Assembly (NCBI GenBank): GCA_002391235.1 | Contig: DGRX01000004.1 | Span: 56,881-91,742, forward strand | DNA: 34,862 bases | Direction: 5' to 3' | Source of the DNA: Treponema sp. UBA4377 | GTDB lineage: Bacteria; Spirochaetota; Spirochaetia; Treponematales; Treponemataceae | Shown here: positions 21,915 to 29,582 of the stretch, piece by piece | How positions within the stretch are numbered: the stretch's first letter is position 1 | Layout of the letters: each line of letters opens with the position of its first letter | Notes under the pieces: model-generated | Seen by the model: only the letters and a program-made list of their open reading frames with translations | Told to the model about the DNA's origin: nothing | Databases searched by the model: none | Program-made: the position numbers and the translations under genes

Positions 21915-23636
21915 TTACATCAATTCCTCAAGGTCAAGCTCGCCGGCGATGCAGGGAACTTGGATGGACCAGTTTTCCAGCACTTGCGGGTGAAGCTCGC
22001 CAAAGATTCCGACTTGCTTTCCGTTGACCATGACGCCGGCTTGGCGGCCTGGAATAAAGCGGGGATCGCTGGTTTCCACAACCTTGTACTCGTGGTCAAG
22101 GTAGTAAAGGAGCGACGACACTTCGCTGGCCGCGCTGTTGAAATTGGCGTTGGAGGCCGCGGTGACAAAGCCAAGAGCTTGGCGGGTGCGCGTTCCTGTG
22201 TTCTCTTCGGGGCAAATGTAGGCGACTTTTCCGATTTCAAAAATCTTGTGCGGGAAAATCGCGTTGGCGCTTTGGGCCTCCGCGCGCAAAAGCGACGGAA
22301 TGATTGACGGGCGGACAAACTGGTAGTTTTCGCTCATCGGGTTGGCCACTTCAATCGCGTTGTCGGCGCTTACGTTCATGCGCTCGATGTAGTCCTTTTT
22401 GCTTCCAAGATAGTTGAAAATCATTTCCTGGTAGTTAAGGCCCACCATGATTTCCTTTGTCTTGCGGCTGTAAACCGTAAGGTCGGACAGCTTTCCGATT
22501 GTAAAGGCGTTGGGCTTTTGCGGGGCAAAGTCTTTGACTCCGCAGCCAATCATAACGTCTTCGATTACGTCAACCTCGTGCAAGAAGTCGTTGCGGTAGG
22601 GCGCCGGGCTAAGAACGATTTCCCAGTCGTCGCCTACCTGCTTTGTCTCAACCTTGCTTCCCATGCGGGTAAGGGCGTCGGCGACCTTCTTAATGTCAAA
22701 GTCGCTTCCAAGCAATTTGTTGACGGCGCTGAGCGTGGCCTTTGTCGTGGGCTGGAAGTAGAAGGGAACCATAATGTCCTTTCCAAAGCCAGTGTCGTAG
22801 GGATGCTTTACCAAAATCGGCTTAATGTCGTAGCCTTGGTCGATGAAGTCGCAGGCAACGATGTTGGCGCTCAAAATCAAGCCTTCCATGTTGTCGCCAG
22901 TAAGCTCAACCATCAAATCCTTGTCGCCAACCTGGACAGCTCCAAGCGTCGCGCTGTTGATGATCGGAGCCATAGACATGACTTCGTCCTTTGCGTCCGA
23001 CAAAAGCGGGAACTTTTTGCAGTCCTTAAGAATCCAGCCAAAATCCTTTCCCTTGGGATGGTCGGTCAAAATCTGGCGGCAAGTCATTGGGCTTTCGCAC
23101 TGGAGCGGCACGAACGATGTCTTGTCGGGGTCAACGGCATGGTATTTTACCGGGAACTTGATTTGGTCAACGCGGTAAACGCCCATAGAAATGGACTTGC
23201 GCTTGCGGCCAAAGTTCCAGGCCAGCTTTTCTTGCGTTTGGATTATGTCCTTTAGCATTGGGTCGTCGATGGCTTTTCCGCAAATCATAAAGGCCACCAT
23301 GTAGGGGCGTACGTCCTTAAGCTCCGGGTCGACGGTCACGACGCGGTCGCCGTAGTCGCCGTTTCCCATGTTGGACATGTATTTGTAGTAGTCGGCGGTT
23401 TTTCCGCCCGCGTGCAATTTTAGCTGGCGGGCGACGCCGTTTGTGGACCAAAGGTCGGGGCGGTTTGTGTCGTTCAATTCGATTTTGATGGCGCGCTCGT
23501 TTTCGGGGAGCGTTGTGTCGGGCTTTTCGTCAAGCTCGGCCTTTGCGCAGGGCAGAACATCTTCCAGCGCGGCGTAGTCGTATCGCTTTCCAACAGCGTC
23601 AAAAAACAGTTTTTCGTTTACTTCTATTTTTGGCAT
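21915..23636 (-). CDS. pheT: Phenylalanine--tRNA ligase beta subunit, archaeal/eukaryotic type
   Basis: The beta chain of PheRS joins the alpha chain (not in this window) to charge tRNA-Phe. At 573 residues it is much shorter than the roughly 800-residue bacterial form and lacks the N-terminal tRNA-binding-like domain. The start MPKIEVNEKLFFDAVGKRYD, the B3/4 region with ELNDTNRPDLWST and RPYMVAFMICGK, the B5 region with VNKLLGSDFDIKKVADALTRMG and PYRNDFLHEVDVIEDVMI, and the late EVANPMSENYQFVRPSIIPS and FEIGKV all fit the archaeal-type chain. Spirochaetes are known to carry this version, presumably by ancient transfer. It has its own strong promoter, a GGAG ribosome site and a terminator, so it is monocistronic. 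Confidence 0.95.
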   Translation of the reverse strand: MPKIEVNEKLFFDAVGKRYDYAALEDVLPCAKAELDEKPDTTLPENERAIKIELNDTNRPDLWSTNGVARQLKLHAGGKTADYYKYMSNMGNGDYGDRVVTVDPELKDVRPYMVAFMICGKAIDDPMLKDIIQTQEKLAWNFGRKRKSISMGVYRVDQIKFPVKYHAVDPDKTSFVPLQCESPMTCRQILTDHPKGKDFGWILKDCKKFPLLSDAKDEVMSMAPIINSATLGAVQVGDKDLMVELTGDNMEGLILSANIVACDFIDQGYDIKPILVKHPYDTGFGKDIMVPFYFQPTTKATLSAVNKLLGSDFDIKKVADALTRMGSKVETKQVGDDWEIVLSPAPYRNDFLHEVDVIEDVMIGCGVKDFAPQKPNAFTIGKLSDLTVYSRKTKEIMVGLNYQEMIFNYLGSKKDYIERMNVSADNAIEVANPMSENYQFVRPSIIPSLLRAEAQSANAIFPHKIFEIGKVAYICPEENTGTRTRQALGFVTAASNANFNSAASEVSSLLYYLDHEYKVVETSDPRFIPGRQAGVMVNGKQVGIFGELHPQVLENWSIQVPCIAGELDLEELM

Positions 23637-23655
23637 AAATTACTCCAATTTGTGA

Positions 23656-23684
23656 ATTATATTAAATAATAGAAAAAAGTTCAA
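23656..23684 (-). promoter_or_regulatory. Promoter of pheT (TTGAAC-17-TATAAT)
   Basis: On the minus strand TTGAAC at 23684-23679 and TATAAT at 23661-23656 are 17 bases apart. A short leader with TTGGAG as ribosome site leads to the ATG at 23636. Confidence 0.75.
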
Positions 23685-23691
23685 GAAATAT

Positions 23692-23735
23692 AAAAAAACG
23701 CGGGCAAAATGGGGCGGGTCCCAGACGCGCGCTTT
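23692..23735 (-). terminator. Possible terminator of the XRE/PIN pair
   Basis: On the minus strand AAAGCGCG overlapping the PIN gene's stop (23735-23728) can pair with CGCGTTTT (23702-23695), one G-U, followed by more Ts. The loop is 25 bases with an internal TGGG/CCCA stem. Plausible but not strong. It sits just before the pheT -35. Confidence 0.4.
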
Positions 23736-24177
23736 AGGCGGCGAAGGGGTTTTGGATGCGCGCGCCGGCGATGATTTGCTGGTCGCTTAAGTCTTCGGAA
23801 TAAACTGTGGCGCAGCCTGTGTCGCTGGCCGCCGAAAGAATAAGCGAGTCCCAAAACGAAAACTGGCTTTTTATGCTTATGTCCACGGCGGACAAAATCA
23901 GCGGAACCGAGATTTCCACAACAGGGAAATTGTCGGCGAAAAATTCCACATATTCTTTTGCGGCTTGATTTGATATATTCAATTTTTTTTGCGCGACGTT
24001 GAAAAATTCCTGCAAGCACTGTGTTGAAATTACGCCGTTCCCGGAATCAATCGCGCTTTTTATAAGGGCAGTCGCGATTTTTTGTTTTCGCGCGTCGCTT
24101 ACGTCCGCGGAATACACAAGAATATTCGTGTCAAAAAATACTTTGTCTTCGGCAGACTTAACCTGATTATCTTTCAT
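23734..24177 (-). CDS. PIN-domain ribonuclease, probable toxin of a VapC-like pair
   Basis: PIN-domain toxins cut RNA, often tRNA or rRNA, using a cluster of acidic residues that bind metal. The 147-residue protein has the expected four: Asp16 in FFDTNIL, Glu57 in CLQEFF, Asp110 in FWDSLIL and Asp129 in YSEDLSD. It starts behind GGGAGG and overlaps the end of the XRE gene by 11 bases, so the two are translationally coupled, antitoxin first. Usual VapB antitoxins are small AbrB- or RHH-type proteins; here the partner is a 181-residue XRE protein, a less common pairing. Activity is not shown by the sequence alone; the protein could be a housekeeping PIN nuclease. Confidence 0.85.
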   Translation of the reverse strand: MKDNQVKSAEDKVFFDTNILVYSADVSDARKQKIATALIKSAIDSGNGVISTQCLQEFFNVAQKKLNISNQAAKEYVEFFADNFPVVEISVPLILSAVDISIKSQFSFWDSLILSAASDTGCATVYSEDLSDQQIIAGARIQNPFAA

Positions 24178-24712
24178 ATAGTTCCTCCCGGGTCCATTTT
24201 TGGCCGTGTGAATTTGGGTGATACTTTTTTACAAGCTCTTCCAGTTTTTGATACGCCTGCATGCGCTTGTCGGGCTTGAGCTTTTCTTCCGTGGCCTCTT
24301 GGACCATGCCGGAAAGTTTTTCCAGCACTTTAAGCTGCTCCCGGTAAACAAGCTTGGGAAGCATTTGGAGTATTGCGTTAAGGTAGTAGGAAGGAGCGCG
24401 ACGAACCGCCAAATAGTCCGCTCCCGCGCCGGAATCGTGGATGGCGAGGCTTTCCGGCTCCTTTCGCTCGATTTCGTAGGACGTTTCAGGATGCTCGCCT
24501 TGCTCCTCGCCAAAGGATTTGAGCTGGTCGTCCAAAATAACGTCGTAGGGAACATGGTAAAAATTGGCAAGGTTTACGACGGTTTTTACCGGAGGAACGG
24601 CCTCGCCGCTTTCGTACTTGATGTACATTTGCCGCGAGATTCCCAAAAAGGAAGCGACAGCCGCCTGCGAATAATTGTTTTGAATCCTAAGATTTAAAAG
24701 GGTCTTATGCAT
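24167..24712 (-). CDS. XRE-family helix-turn-helix protein, probable antitoxin
   Basis: Residues 1-60 form a Cro/CI-type HTH: LRIQNNYSQAAVASFLGIS, then RQMYIKYESGEAVPPVKTVVNLANFYHV. The remaining 120 residues are charged and helical, with RREPSYYLNA-like and LEKLSGMVQEATEEKLKP segments that likely bind the PIN partner. Full length is 181. It is predicted leaderless: the ATG lies six bases after a perfect TATAAT and there is no Shine-Dalgarno. Antitoxins of this kind usually repress their own promoter; no clear palindromic operator was found at the promoter. It could alternatively be an ordinary regulator with an unrelated PIN neighbour, but the 11-base overlap argues for a pair. Confidence 0.82.
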   Translation of the reverse strand: MHKTLLNLRIQNNYSQAAVASFLGISRQMYIKYESGEAVPPVKTVVNLANFYHVPYDVILDDQLKSFGEEQGEHPETSYEIERKEPESLAIHDSGAGADYLAVRRAPSYYLNAILQMLPKLVYREQLKVLEKLSGMVQEATEEKLKPDKRMQAYQKLEELVKKYHPNSHGQKWTREELYER

Positions 24713-24718
24713 GCGGAC

Positions 24719-24747
24719 ATTATACAGCGTGTTTTTGGATAAGTCAA
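24719..24747 (-). promoter_or_regulatory. Promoter of the XRE/PIN pair (TTGACT-17-TATAAT)
   Basis: On the minus strand TTGACT at 24747-24742 and TATAAT at 24724-24719 are separated by 17 bases. The ATG starts exactly six bases after the -10, so its A is the expected +1: a leaderless message. Confidence 0.75.
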
Positions 24748-24807
24748 CTAAAATTTACAAAAAATGTAATGAAAAATTTACTATTTAGCGGGAACGGTTG
24801 GCAAGCC

Positions 24808-25485
24808 CTAATACCTAAACACAAATCGCTTGCCGTCGGCTGCAAGGAGCAAATCGGATACGGGGACTCGCTGGATTTGCTTTTTGCCGTTCCTGATGTA
24901 TTCAATTGTAAGGTCGCCGGACAAAAGCTCCGAGGCTAGGGGGGCGCCGTAGATTTCTGCAAGCAAGTCCTTGTATTCGGAAAGCGACATTCGCTCGCCA
25001 GAGATTACCGGGGCCATTAAAATGTCGGCCAAAGTCTTTGCGCTTGTGTTTTCTTGAAGGATTGAGGCTGCCAGGCTTTGCGGGTCTATGGCCAAATAAA
25101 ATTCGTCGCCGGAGGAAGCCTTGTTTATGCCAAGAAACTCTGTTGGGAGCGCTTTTTGGCTGTTGACTTGCGCGCTGGCTGTGAGGGAATTTTTGTCAAA
25201 GCGGACGCTGGCGTTCTTAAAAAAGCCTTGGTTAAGCTCGGCCTCAATTTTTTTTGAGATTCGTTCCAAGTTGTCGGAAGGGTCGCCTTCTTGGCCGGGA
25301 ACTTGTTGAAGCTTATTAAGGTTTTCCACAAACGCCGTTCCCAAGCTGGAAGAAAAATATATCGATTTGTTGTCGTTTTTGTCGAGATTGATCGTTACTT
25401 TTAGCGGGCAACTGCAAAAGAAAAGCGCCGCTCCAAAAGCCAGCGCGGCTGGCAAAAGAGCGCGCGAAAATTTTGTTCCGTCCAT
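24808..25485 (-). CDS. Predicted lipoprotein of unknown function
   Basis: The 225-residue protein begins with a signal sequence (RALLPAALAFGAALFFCSC) whose end, FFCSC, gives a spirochaete-style lipobox with the lipid-carrying Cys near residue 26. The mature part contains VTINLDKNDNKSIYFSSSLG, an alternating strand pattern, and a middle helical part with two copies of a Leu-Ala pattern (LAASILQEN, LADILMAP). No family is recognised. It starts three bases after the stop of the NlpC/P60 gene upstream, so the two probably form an operon and may act together at the cell envelope. No Shine-Dalgarno is seen, consistent with translational coupling. Confidence 0.75.
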   Translation of the reverse strand: MDGTKFSRALLPAALAFGAALFFCSCPLKVTINLDKNDNKSIYFSSSLGTAFVENLNKLQQVPGQEGDPSDNLERISKKIEAELNQGFFKNASVRFDKNSLTASAQVNSQKALPTEFLGINKASSGDEFYLAIDPQSLAASILQENTSAKTLADILMAPVISGERMSLSEYKDLLAEIYGAPLASELLSGDLTIEYIRNGKKQIQRVPVSDLLLAADGKRFVFRY

Positions 25486-25488
25486 ATA

Positions 25489-26619
25489 TTATAAAAAGTT
25501 TTTTAACGGCAAAGTTACGCGGACGCCGCTGGAAAAGACAAGGCCCGTAGCCATGCTGTCGTGGAAGGGCATCGCTCCGCCGTCGGAATCGTTGTAAACC
25601 GTGTAGGAAATGTCTTGCACAAAAGAAATGCCCACTTTGCCCGCCTTGATTTTTGGCGTTTGAAATGACACGCCCAAAATGCCCGGAAAAAACGATCCGT
25701 CGATTTTGGAATCGCTGTCAGGAAAGGTAGGCTTTCCAAAATTGATTACGGGGCTCGCGTAGATTTTTACGTAGTCGCCAAAGTTCATTGAAAAGACAAT
25801 TGGGATTTGAAAAATCTTTGAGGCGTGGTTGTAGCGCAGAATCGTTCCAACGCCGGGTTGGAATTTCCAAGCGGCGTAGCGGACGTTTGTTTCCAAAGAA
25901 ATGCCTCGCCAGTTTAGCATAAAGCGGGTGGGAAGAAAAAAGTTCCAGTCGCAAAAAAGCGTGGCGTCAAAGACAAGGTTTGAAAGCCATGTTCCGCTGG
26001 AGTTGGAGGAGCCGCGCTCTTTTGATTTGGAGCCGGACTCTTCAACGGCGTCCCTAATGTCGTCGCGGTCTGGAATGTCCTCTTCGCTTACGATTTCATC
26101 GTCAACCGAATCCGCGACGGCTTCTTTTGCGGCGCGTCCGGAAGGAATTACGCGGCCAACCGCGGCAAATGACGAAGCATAGTATTTTTCTTTTAGTGAG
26201 GAAACGATTACGCCGGTGTTGTTTCCATCGCTGGCCGCGTGGATGAATTGGTTCTTTCCGATGTAGATTCCCACGTGGCTGATAGAGCCGTCGCCGGTTG
26301 TCTTAAAGAATATCAAGTCGCCGACTTCGGCTTCGTCGGTTTTGATTATTTTTGCTTTTGAGTAAATCGCCTTTACGGAGCGCGGCATTTGCGTTCCCGC
26401 GGCGTCGCGGAAAACGGTGTAAATCAAGCCAGAGCAGTCAAAGGCGTCGGGGCCGATGGCTCCAGATCTATAAGGGCAGCCGATATATTGCTTTGCTTGC
26501 GCCACGATGTCTTTGCGGGCTTGCGCGGCTTGCTCAGTTGTCATTGTTTTTGCCGCGCAGTGGCCGACAAACGCAAGCGCGACAACGGCCAAAGCCAATA
26601 ATTTCTTTGAAATAGTCAT
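25489..26619 (-). CDS. NlpC/P60 cell-wall hydrolase with a beta-rich C-terminal domain
   Basis: The 376-residue exported protein has a signal peptide (residues 1-23) and an NlpC/P60 peptidase domain (about 30-165): YIGCPYRSGAIGPDAFDCSG with catalytic Cys62, GDLIFFKTT, SHVGIYIG with His115 and FIHAA with His127. Such enzymes cut peptide stems of peptidoglycan. A Ser/Glu/Asp-rich linker (about 170-205) follows. The last 170 residues alternate polar and hydrophobic residues with many aromatics (FLPTRFMLNWRGISLETNVR, FGDYVKIYASPVINFG) and end FL, as outer-membrane barrels do. ATG 26619 is preferred over a TTG at 26643 because it places the signal peptide correctly. It diverges from ftsK and runs into the lipoprotein gene. 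Confidence 0.88.
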   Translation of the reverse strand: MTISKKLLALAVVALAFVGHCAAKTMTTEQAAQARKDIVAQAKQYIGCPYRSGAIGPDAFDCSGLIYTVFRDAAGTQMPRSVKAIYSKAKIIKTDEAEVGDLIFFKTTGDGSISHVGIYIGKNQFIHAASDGNNTGVIVSSLKEKYYASSFAAVGRVIPSGRAAKEAVADSVDDEIVSEEDIPDRDDIRDAVEESGSKSKERGSSNSSGTWLSNLVFDATLFCDWNFFLPTRFMLNWRGISLETNVRYAAWKFQPGVGTILRYNHASKIFQIPIVFSMNFGDYVKIYASPVINFGKPTFPDSDSKIDGSFFPGILGVSFQTPKIKAGKVGISFVQDISYTVYNDSDGGAMPFHDSMATGLVFSSGVRVTLPLKNFL

Positions 26620-26662
26620 ATTAAAATTTTCGGAATCTTGCAAAATTATTTTACTATTTTAA

Positions 26663-26693
26663 TTGAGCGCAGGAATAAAAATTCCGCTAAAAT
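26663..26693 (+). promoter_or_regulatory. Weak candidate promoter of ftsK
   Basis: TTGAGC at 26663-26668 and TAAAAT at 26688-26693 are 19 bases apart, longer than ideal. A leader of about 85 bases would follow, holding a 28-codon frame (ATG 26714) that overlaps the ftsK start by 14 bases but has no ribosome site. The nlpC promoter must lie in the same 143-base gap on the other strand. Confidence 0.3.
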
Positions 26694-26786
26694 CGCGCTG
26701 AAAAAAACCGATAATGAAAAAGGACGGCCCATCCCTATTGAGCCAGGCGGCCTCTTTGTCCGCAGTCTGTTTTTTATTGGGGTTTT

Positions 26787-29528
26787 ATGAAACAGTTTAA
26801 TATATCTTCAAAAGTCGCCGGAACGATTTTGTTCGTTCTAGCCTCCTTTTTTTCTTTCGCTCTTTTAGTCCATCTTTTTGGCTTTTCCGGCTGCGACAGC
26901 TTTGTCCTTGATTTTTTGTACGGAACAGGAAAAATTTTAAGCGGCGCCTACGGTTTTTGCAGCGTTTTGATTCCTGTTTTTTTCTTTGGCGCTTCTATGG
27001 TCGCTTTTAGCGGACACAGAACCTTTAAAAAATGCGTTTACATCAGCTTTAGTTTGATTCCTTTTTTTACCGCTGTTGGAATCGAACGCTTGTACCGCTC
27101 TTTGACTGACGGCTATGCGGGAGTTTCTTCGTTCAAGACAGTTCAATTGATTTTGGCTTTTGTCATCGGTTTTTTGTTGGTTGTAATCGAATACCTTTTG
27201 GCGGGAATCGTAGCAGAGCGAATTTTCTTTGGAGTGGAAGAGGCGCAGACTGACATACGCATTAAGTCATTCAAAGAAGGGTTTGAGCCTCTCCATTATG
27301 ACGAGCCGGAAGACGAAACGGCCGACGATGTTGAAGGCGATGCGGAAACAGAACAAAGCATGAGCACGGCCGACGAGTTTGCCGCCCAGCAAGCGCAAAA
27401 GGCCGCCGAGATTGACCAAAAATATTTGCATGAATTTGACGACTTGCAGTTGACGGGAATAAAGGTTCCGGAAAAGTTCCAGCCAAAAGAAGAGAAGAAA
27501 GAGGAAATTCCGCAAGAACAAGAAACGGCCGCTCCGACAGTTCAAGCTACGGAGACTGTTGCGCAAGCTGAAAGCGTTCCGCAAGACGAAACCGTTCCAC
27601 CTGAGCCGGTGGTTGAGAGAACGTATTCATACGCGGAGCCTGTCGCTCCCGCTCCTGCAGCAAATCCGGAACCGATAGAAATTTCCAGCCAGACAAAGAG
27701 CGTGGTTGAAGAGGTTCCCGTTGAAGTCAGCGTGACGACAGACGGAATTGAAATTAACGAAGACGAAGAAGAAAACGAATACGACGCCGACGACTACCCA
27801 AACTATGTTGAGGAAGAAGAAGTTGAAGAAGATGAAGCCGAGACCGAAGAAGAAACGGAAGGCGTCGTACAGGAAGAAATAGAGGACGATCCCAATCAAC
27901 GGGAATTGATTGAAGAAAGCGACGACTTTGACATTGAAGTTGACGCTGGCGCTGAAGAAGAAGAAGCGCAAGAAGAAAGCGCGAATGACGGTCCCGTTCC
28001 GATTGAAGACGAAAAAACCTTGACCGCCGTAAATCTGCGCCTGCAAGAAAAACCCGTGCCTATTCCAGTAGAAAAGCCTGAGCCAAAAATAATCGACTCG
28101 CGCTTTACCCGCGGCGTTTACGAAATTCCCACCGAGCGCATTTTAAATGAATTTGAAAACTCCGATTATTGGGTTATCGATGAGGGAACCAACGCCAGCG
28201 CCGCCCAGCTTAAGGAAACGCTGGAGGAATTTAAAATCAGCGCGGAAGTCACCGGCATCCGAAAAGGCCCGGTAGTAACGATGTTCGAGATTTTGCCCGC
28301 GCCCGGAGTCAAGCTTAGCAAAATCGTCACGCTGCAGGACAACATCGCCTTGCGCTTGGCGGCAAAGAGCGTGCGCATTGTCGCGCCGATTCCCGGAAAG
28401 CGAGCGGTTGGAATAGAAGTTCCTAACAAGGAGCGCGCCGTCGTCGCCTTCCGCGAAATCATCGAGCAGGAATTGCCCGAGTTCAAGAAGATGGCCGTTC
28501 CAGTAATTTTGGGAAAAGACATCCAGGGCGAGGCGCAAGTCATCGACCTTTCAAAAACGCCGCACTTGCTTATTGCCGGTTCAACAGGCTCTGGAAAATC
28601 GGTTTGCGTAAACTCGCTGATTCTTTCAATCCTTTACAAGCGCTCGCCCGAGCAAGTCAAGCTGATTTTGGTTGACCCAAAAATCGTAGAATTGAAGTTG
28701 TACAACGACATTCCGCACTTGCTTACGCCTGTAATCACAGAGCCAAAGCGCGCTCTACAGTCATTGCAGTATTGCTTGTGCGAGATGGAACGCCGTTACG
28801 CGCTCCTTGACGGAATGGGCGTGCGCGACATCATAAGCTACAACAAGCGAATCGAAGAGCGCCACATCGCGAGCGAAAAGCTTCCGTACATTGTTGTCAT
28901 AATCGACGAGTTCGCCGACTTGATGGCCACGACCGGAAAAGAGCTTGAATCAACAATCGCCCGTCTTTGCGCGATGAGCCGCGCCGTGGGAATCCATTTG
29001 GTTTTGGCAACCCAGCGTCCGTCTATCGACGTAATCACTGGCCTTATCAAGGCCAACATTCCTAGCCGCATCGCTTTTGCCGTAGCGTCAAAAATCGACA
29101 GCCGCATCATCATCGACCAAGTCGGCGCCGAAAAGCTTTTGGGCCGCGGCGACATGCTTTTTGTAAGCGCTGTCAATCCGGTTCCTACTCGCATCCAAGG
29201 AACGCTTGTAAGCGACGACGAAGTTGAAAACGTTGTCAATTACGTAAAGCAATACGGATTTCCGGAATACATTGACGACGAAATTTTTGTCGAGGACGAT
29301 GACGAAGAAAATCCTGAGCCTGGCCTTTTTGACGAGGGAGACGATCCGCTTTATCAAAAGGCTTTGGACATTGTGGTGGAAGCGGGAAAAGCAAGCGCGT
29401 CTTACATACAGCGCCGCCTAAAGATTGGCTACAACCGCGCCGCCCGCTTGGTGGAAGAAATGGAAGCGCGCGGAATCGTAGGCCCGGCCAACGGTTCCAA
29501 GCCGCGCGAAATCATCCATATGCCATAA
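26787..29528 (+). CDS. ftsK: DNA translocase FtsK/SpoIIIE
   Basis: FtsK pumps DNA across the division septum and helps resolve chromosome dimers. The 913-residue protein has about four membrane segments in residues 10-165 (for example VAGTILFVLASFFSFALLVHL and VQLILAFVIGFLLVVIEYLL), then a disordered linker of some 280 residues, extremely rich in Glu and Asp (such as EDEEENEYDADDYPNYVEEE). The motor follows with FEILPAPGVKLSKIVTL (alpha part), Walker A AGSTGSGKS near 597-605, ILVDPKIVELKLYNDIPHLL, Walker B VVIIDEFADLM and LATQRPSIDVITG. The C-terminal gamma winged helix (DPLYQKALDIVVEAGKAS to the end) binds orienting sequences. All motor motifs are intact. There is only a GGGG as weak ribosome site. 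A terminator overlaps its stop codon. Confidence 0.95.
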   Translation: MKQFNISSKVAGTILFVLASFFSFALLVHLFGFSGCDSFVLDFLYGTGKILSGAYGFCSVLIPVFFFGASMVAFSGHRTFKKCVYISFSLIPFFTAVGIERLYRSLTDGYAGVSSFKTVQLILAFVIGFLLVVIEYLLAGIVAERIFFGVEEAQTDIRIKSFKEGFEPLHYDEPEDETADDVEGDAETEQSMSTADEFAAQQAQKAAEIDQKYLHEFDDLQLTGIKVPEKFQPKEEKKEEIPQEQETAAPTVQATETVAQAESVPQDETVPPEPVVERTYSYAEPVAPAPAANPEPIEISSQTKSVVEEVPVEVSVTTDGIEINEDEEENEYDADDYPNYVEEEEVEEDEAETEEETEGVVQEEIEDDPNQRELIEESDDFDIEVDAGAEEEEAQEESANDGPVPIEDEKTLTAVNLRLQEKPVPIPVEKPEPKIIDSRFTRGVYEIPTERILNEFENSDYWVIDEGTNASAAQLKETLEEFKISAEVTGIRKGPVVTMFEILPAPGVKLSKIVTLQDNIALRLAAKSVRIVAPIPGKRAVGIEVPNKERAVVAFREIIEQELPEFKKMAVPVILGKDIQGEAQVIDLSKTPHLLIAGSTGSGKSVCVNSLILSILYKRSPEQVKLILVDPKIVELKLYNDIPHLLTPVITEPKRALQSLQYCLCEMERRYALLDGMGVRDIISYNKRIEERHIASEKLPYIVVIIDEFADLMATTGKELESTIARLCAMSRAVGIHLVLATQRPSIDVITGLIKANIPSRIAFAVASKIDSRIIIDQVGAEKLLGRGDMLFVSAVNPVPTRIQGTLVSDDEVENVVNYVKQYGFPEYIDDEIFVEDDDEENPEPGLFDEGDDPLYQKALDIVVEAGKASASYIQRRLKIGYNRAARLVEEMEARGIVGPANGSKPREIIHMP

Positions 29529-29549
29529 AATGGGCTTCGCCCATTTTAT
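29525..29549. terminator. Terminator after ftsK, 11-bp stem
   Basis: ATAAAATGGGC at 29525-29535 and GCCCATTTTAT at 29539-29549 pair perfectly around the loop TTC. The stem overlaps the ftsK stop codon. A-tract and T-tract on either side allow it to work for ftsK and for the convergent GH18 gene. Confidence 0.8.
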
Positions 29550-29551
29550 AA

Positions 29552-29576
29552 CGAGTTTTCGCTTCGCAAAAACTCG
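29552..29576. terminator. Second hairpin between convergent genes
   Basis: CGAGTTTT (29552-29559) pairs with AAAACTCG (29569-29576) across a 9-base loop. It lies seven bases before the stop of the convergent GH18 gene and probably serves its 3' end. Confidence 0.5.
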
Positions 29577-29582
29577 CGCGCA

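Noticed and set aside
26714..26800. A 28-codon frame (ATG 26714) overlapping the ftsK start by 14 bases
   Set aside because: It has no ribosome site, and the leader around it has no clear promoter distance. Chance frames of this length are common; listed only as a weak candidate in the ftsK promoter entry.
27627..28046. Minus-strand frame opposite the acidic linker of ftsK, rich in Phe and Val
   Set aside because: It is the complement of GAA/GAC repeats and follows directly from the acidic composition.
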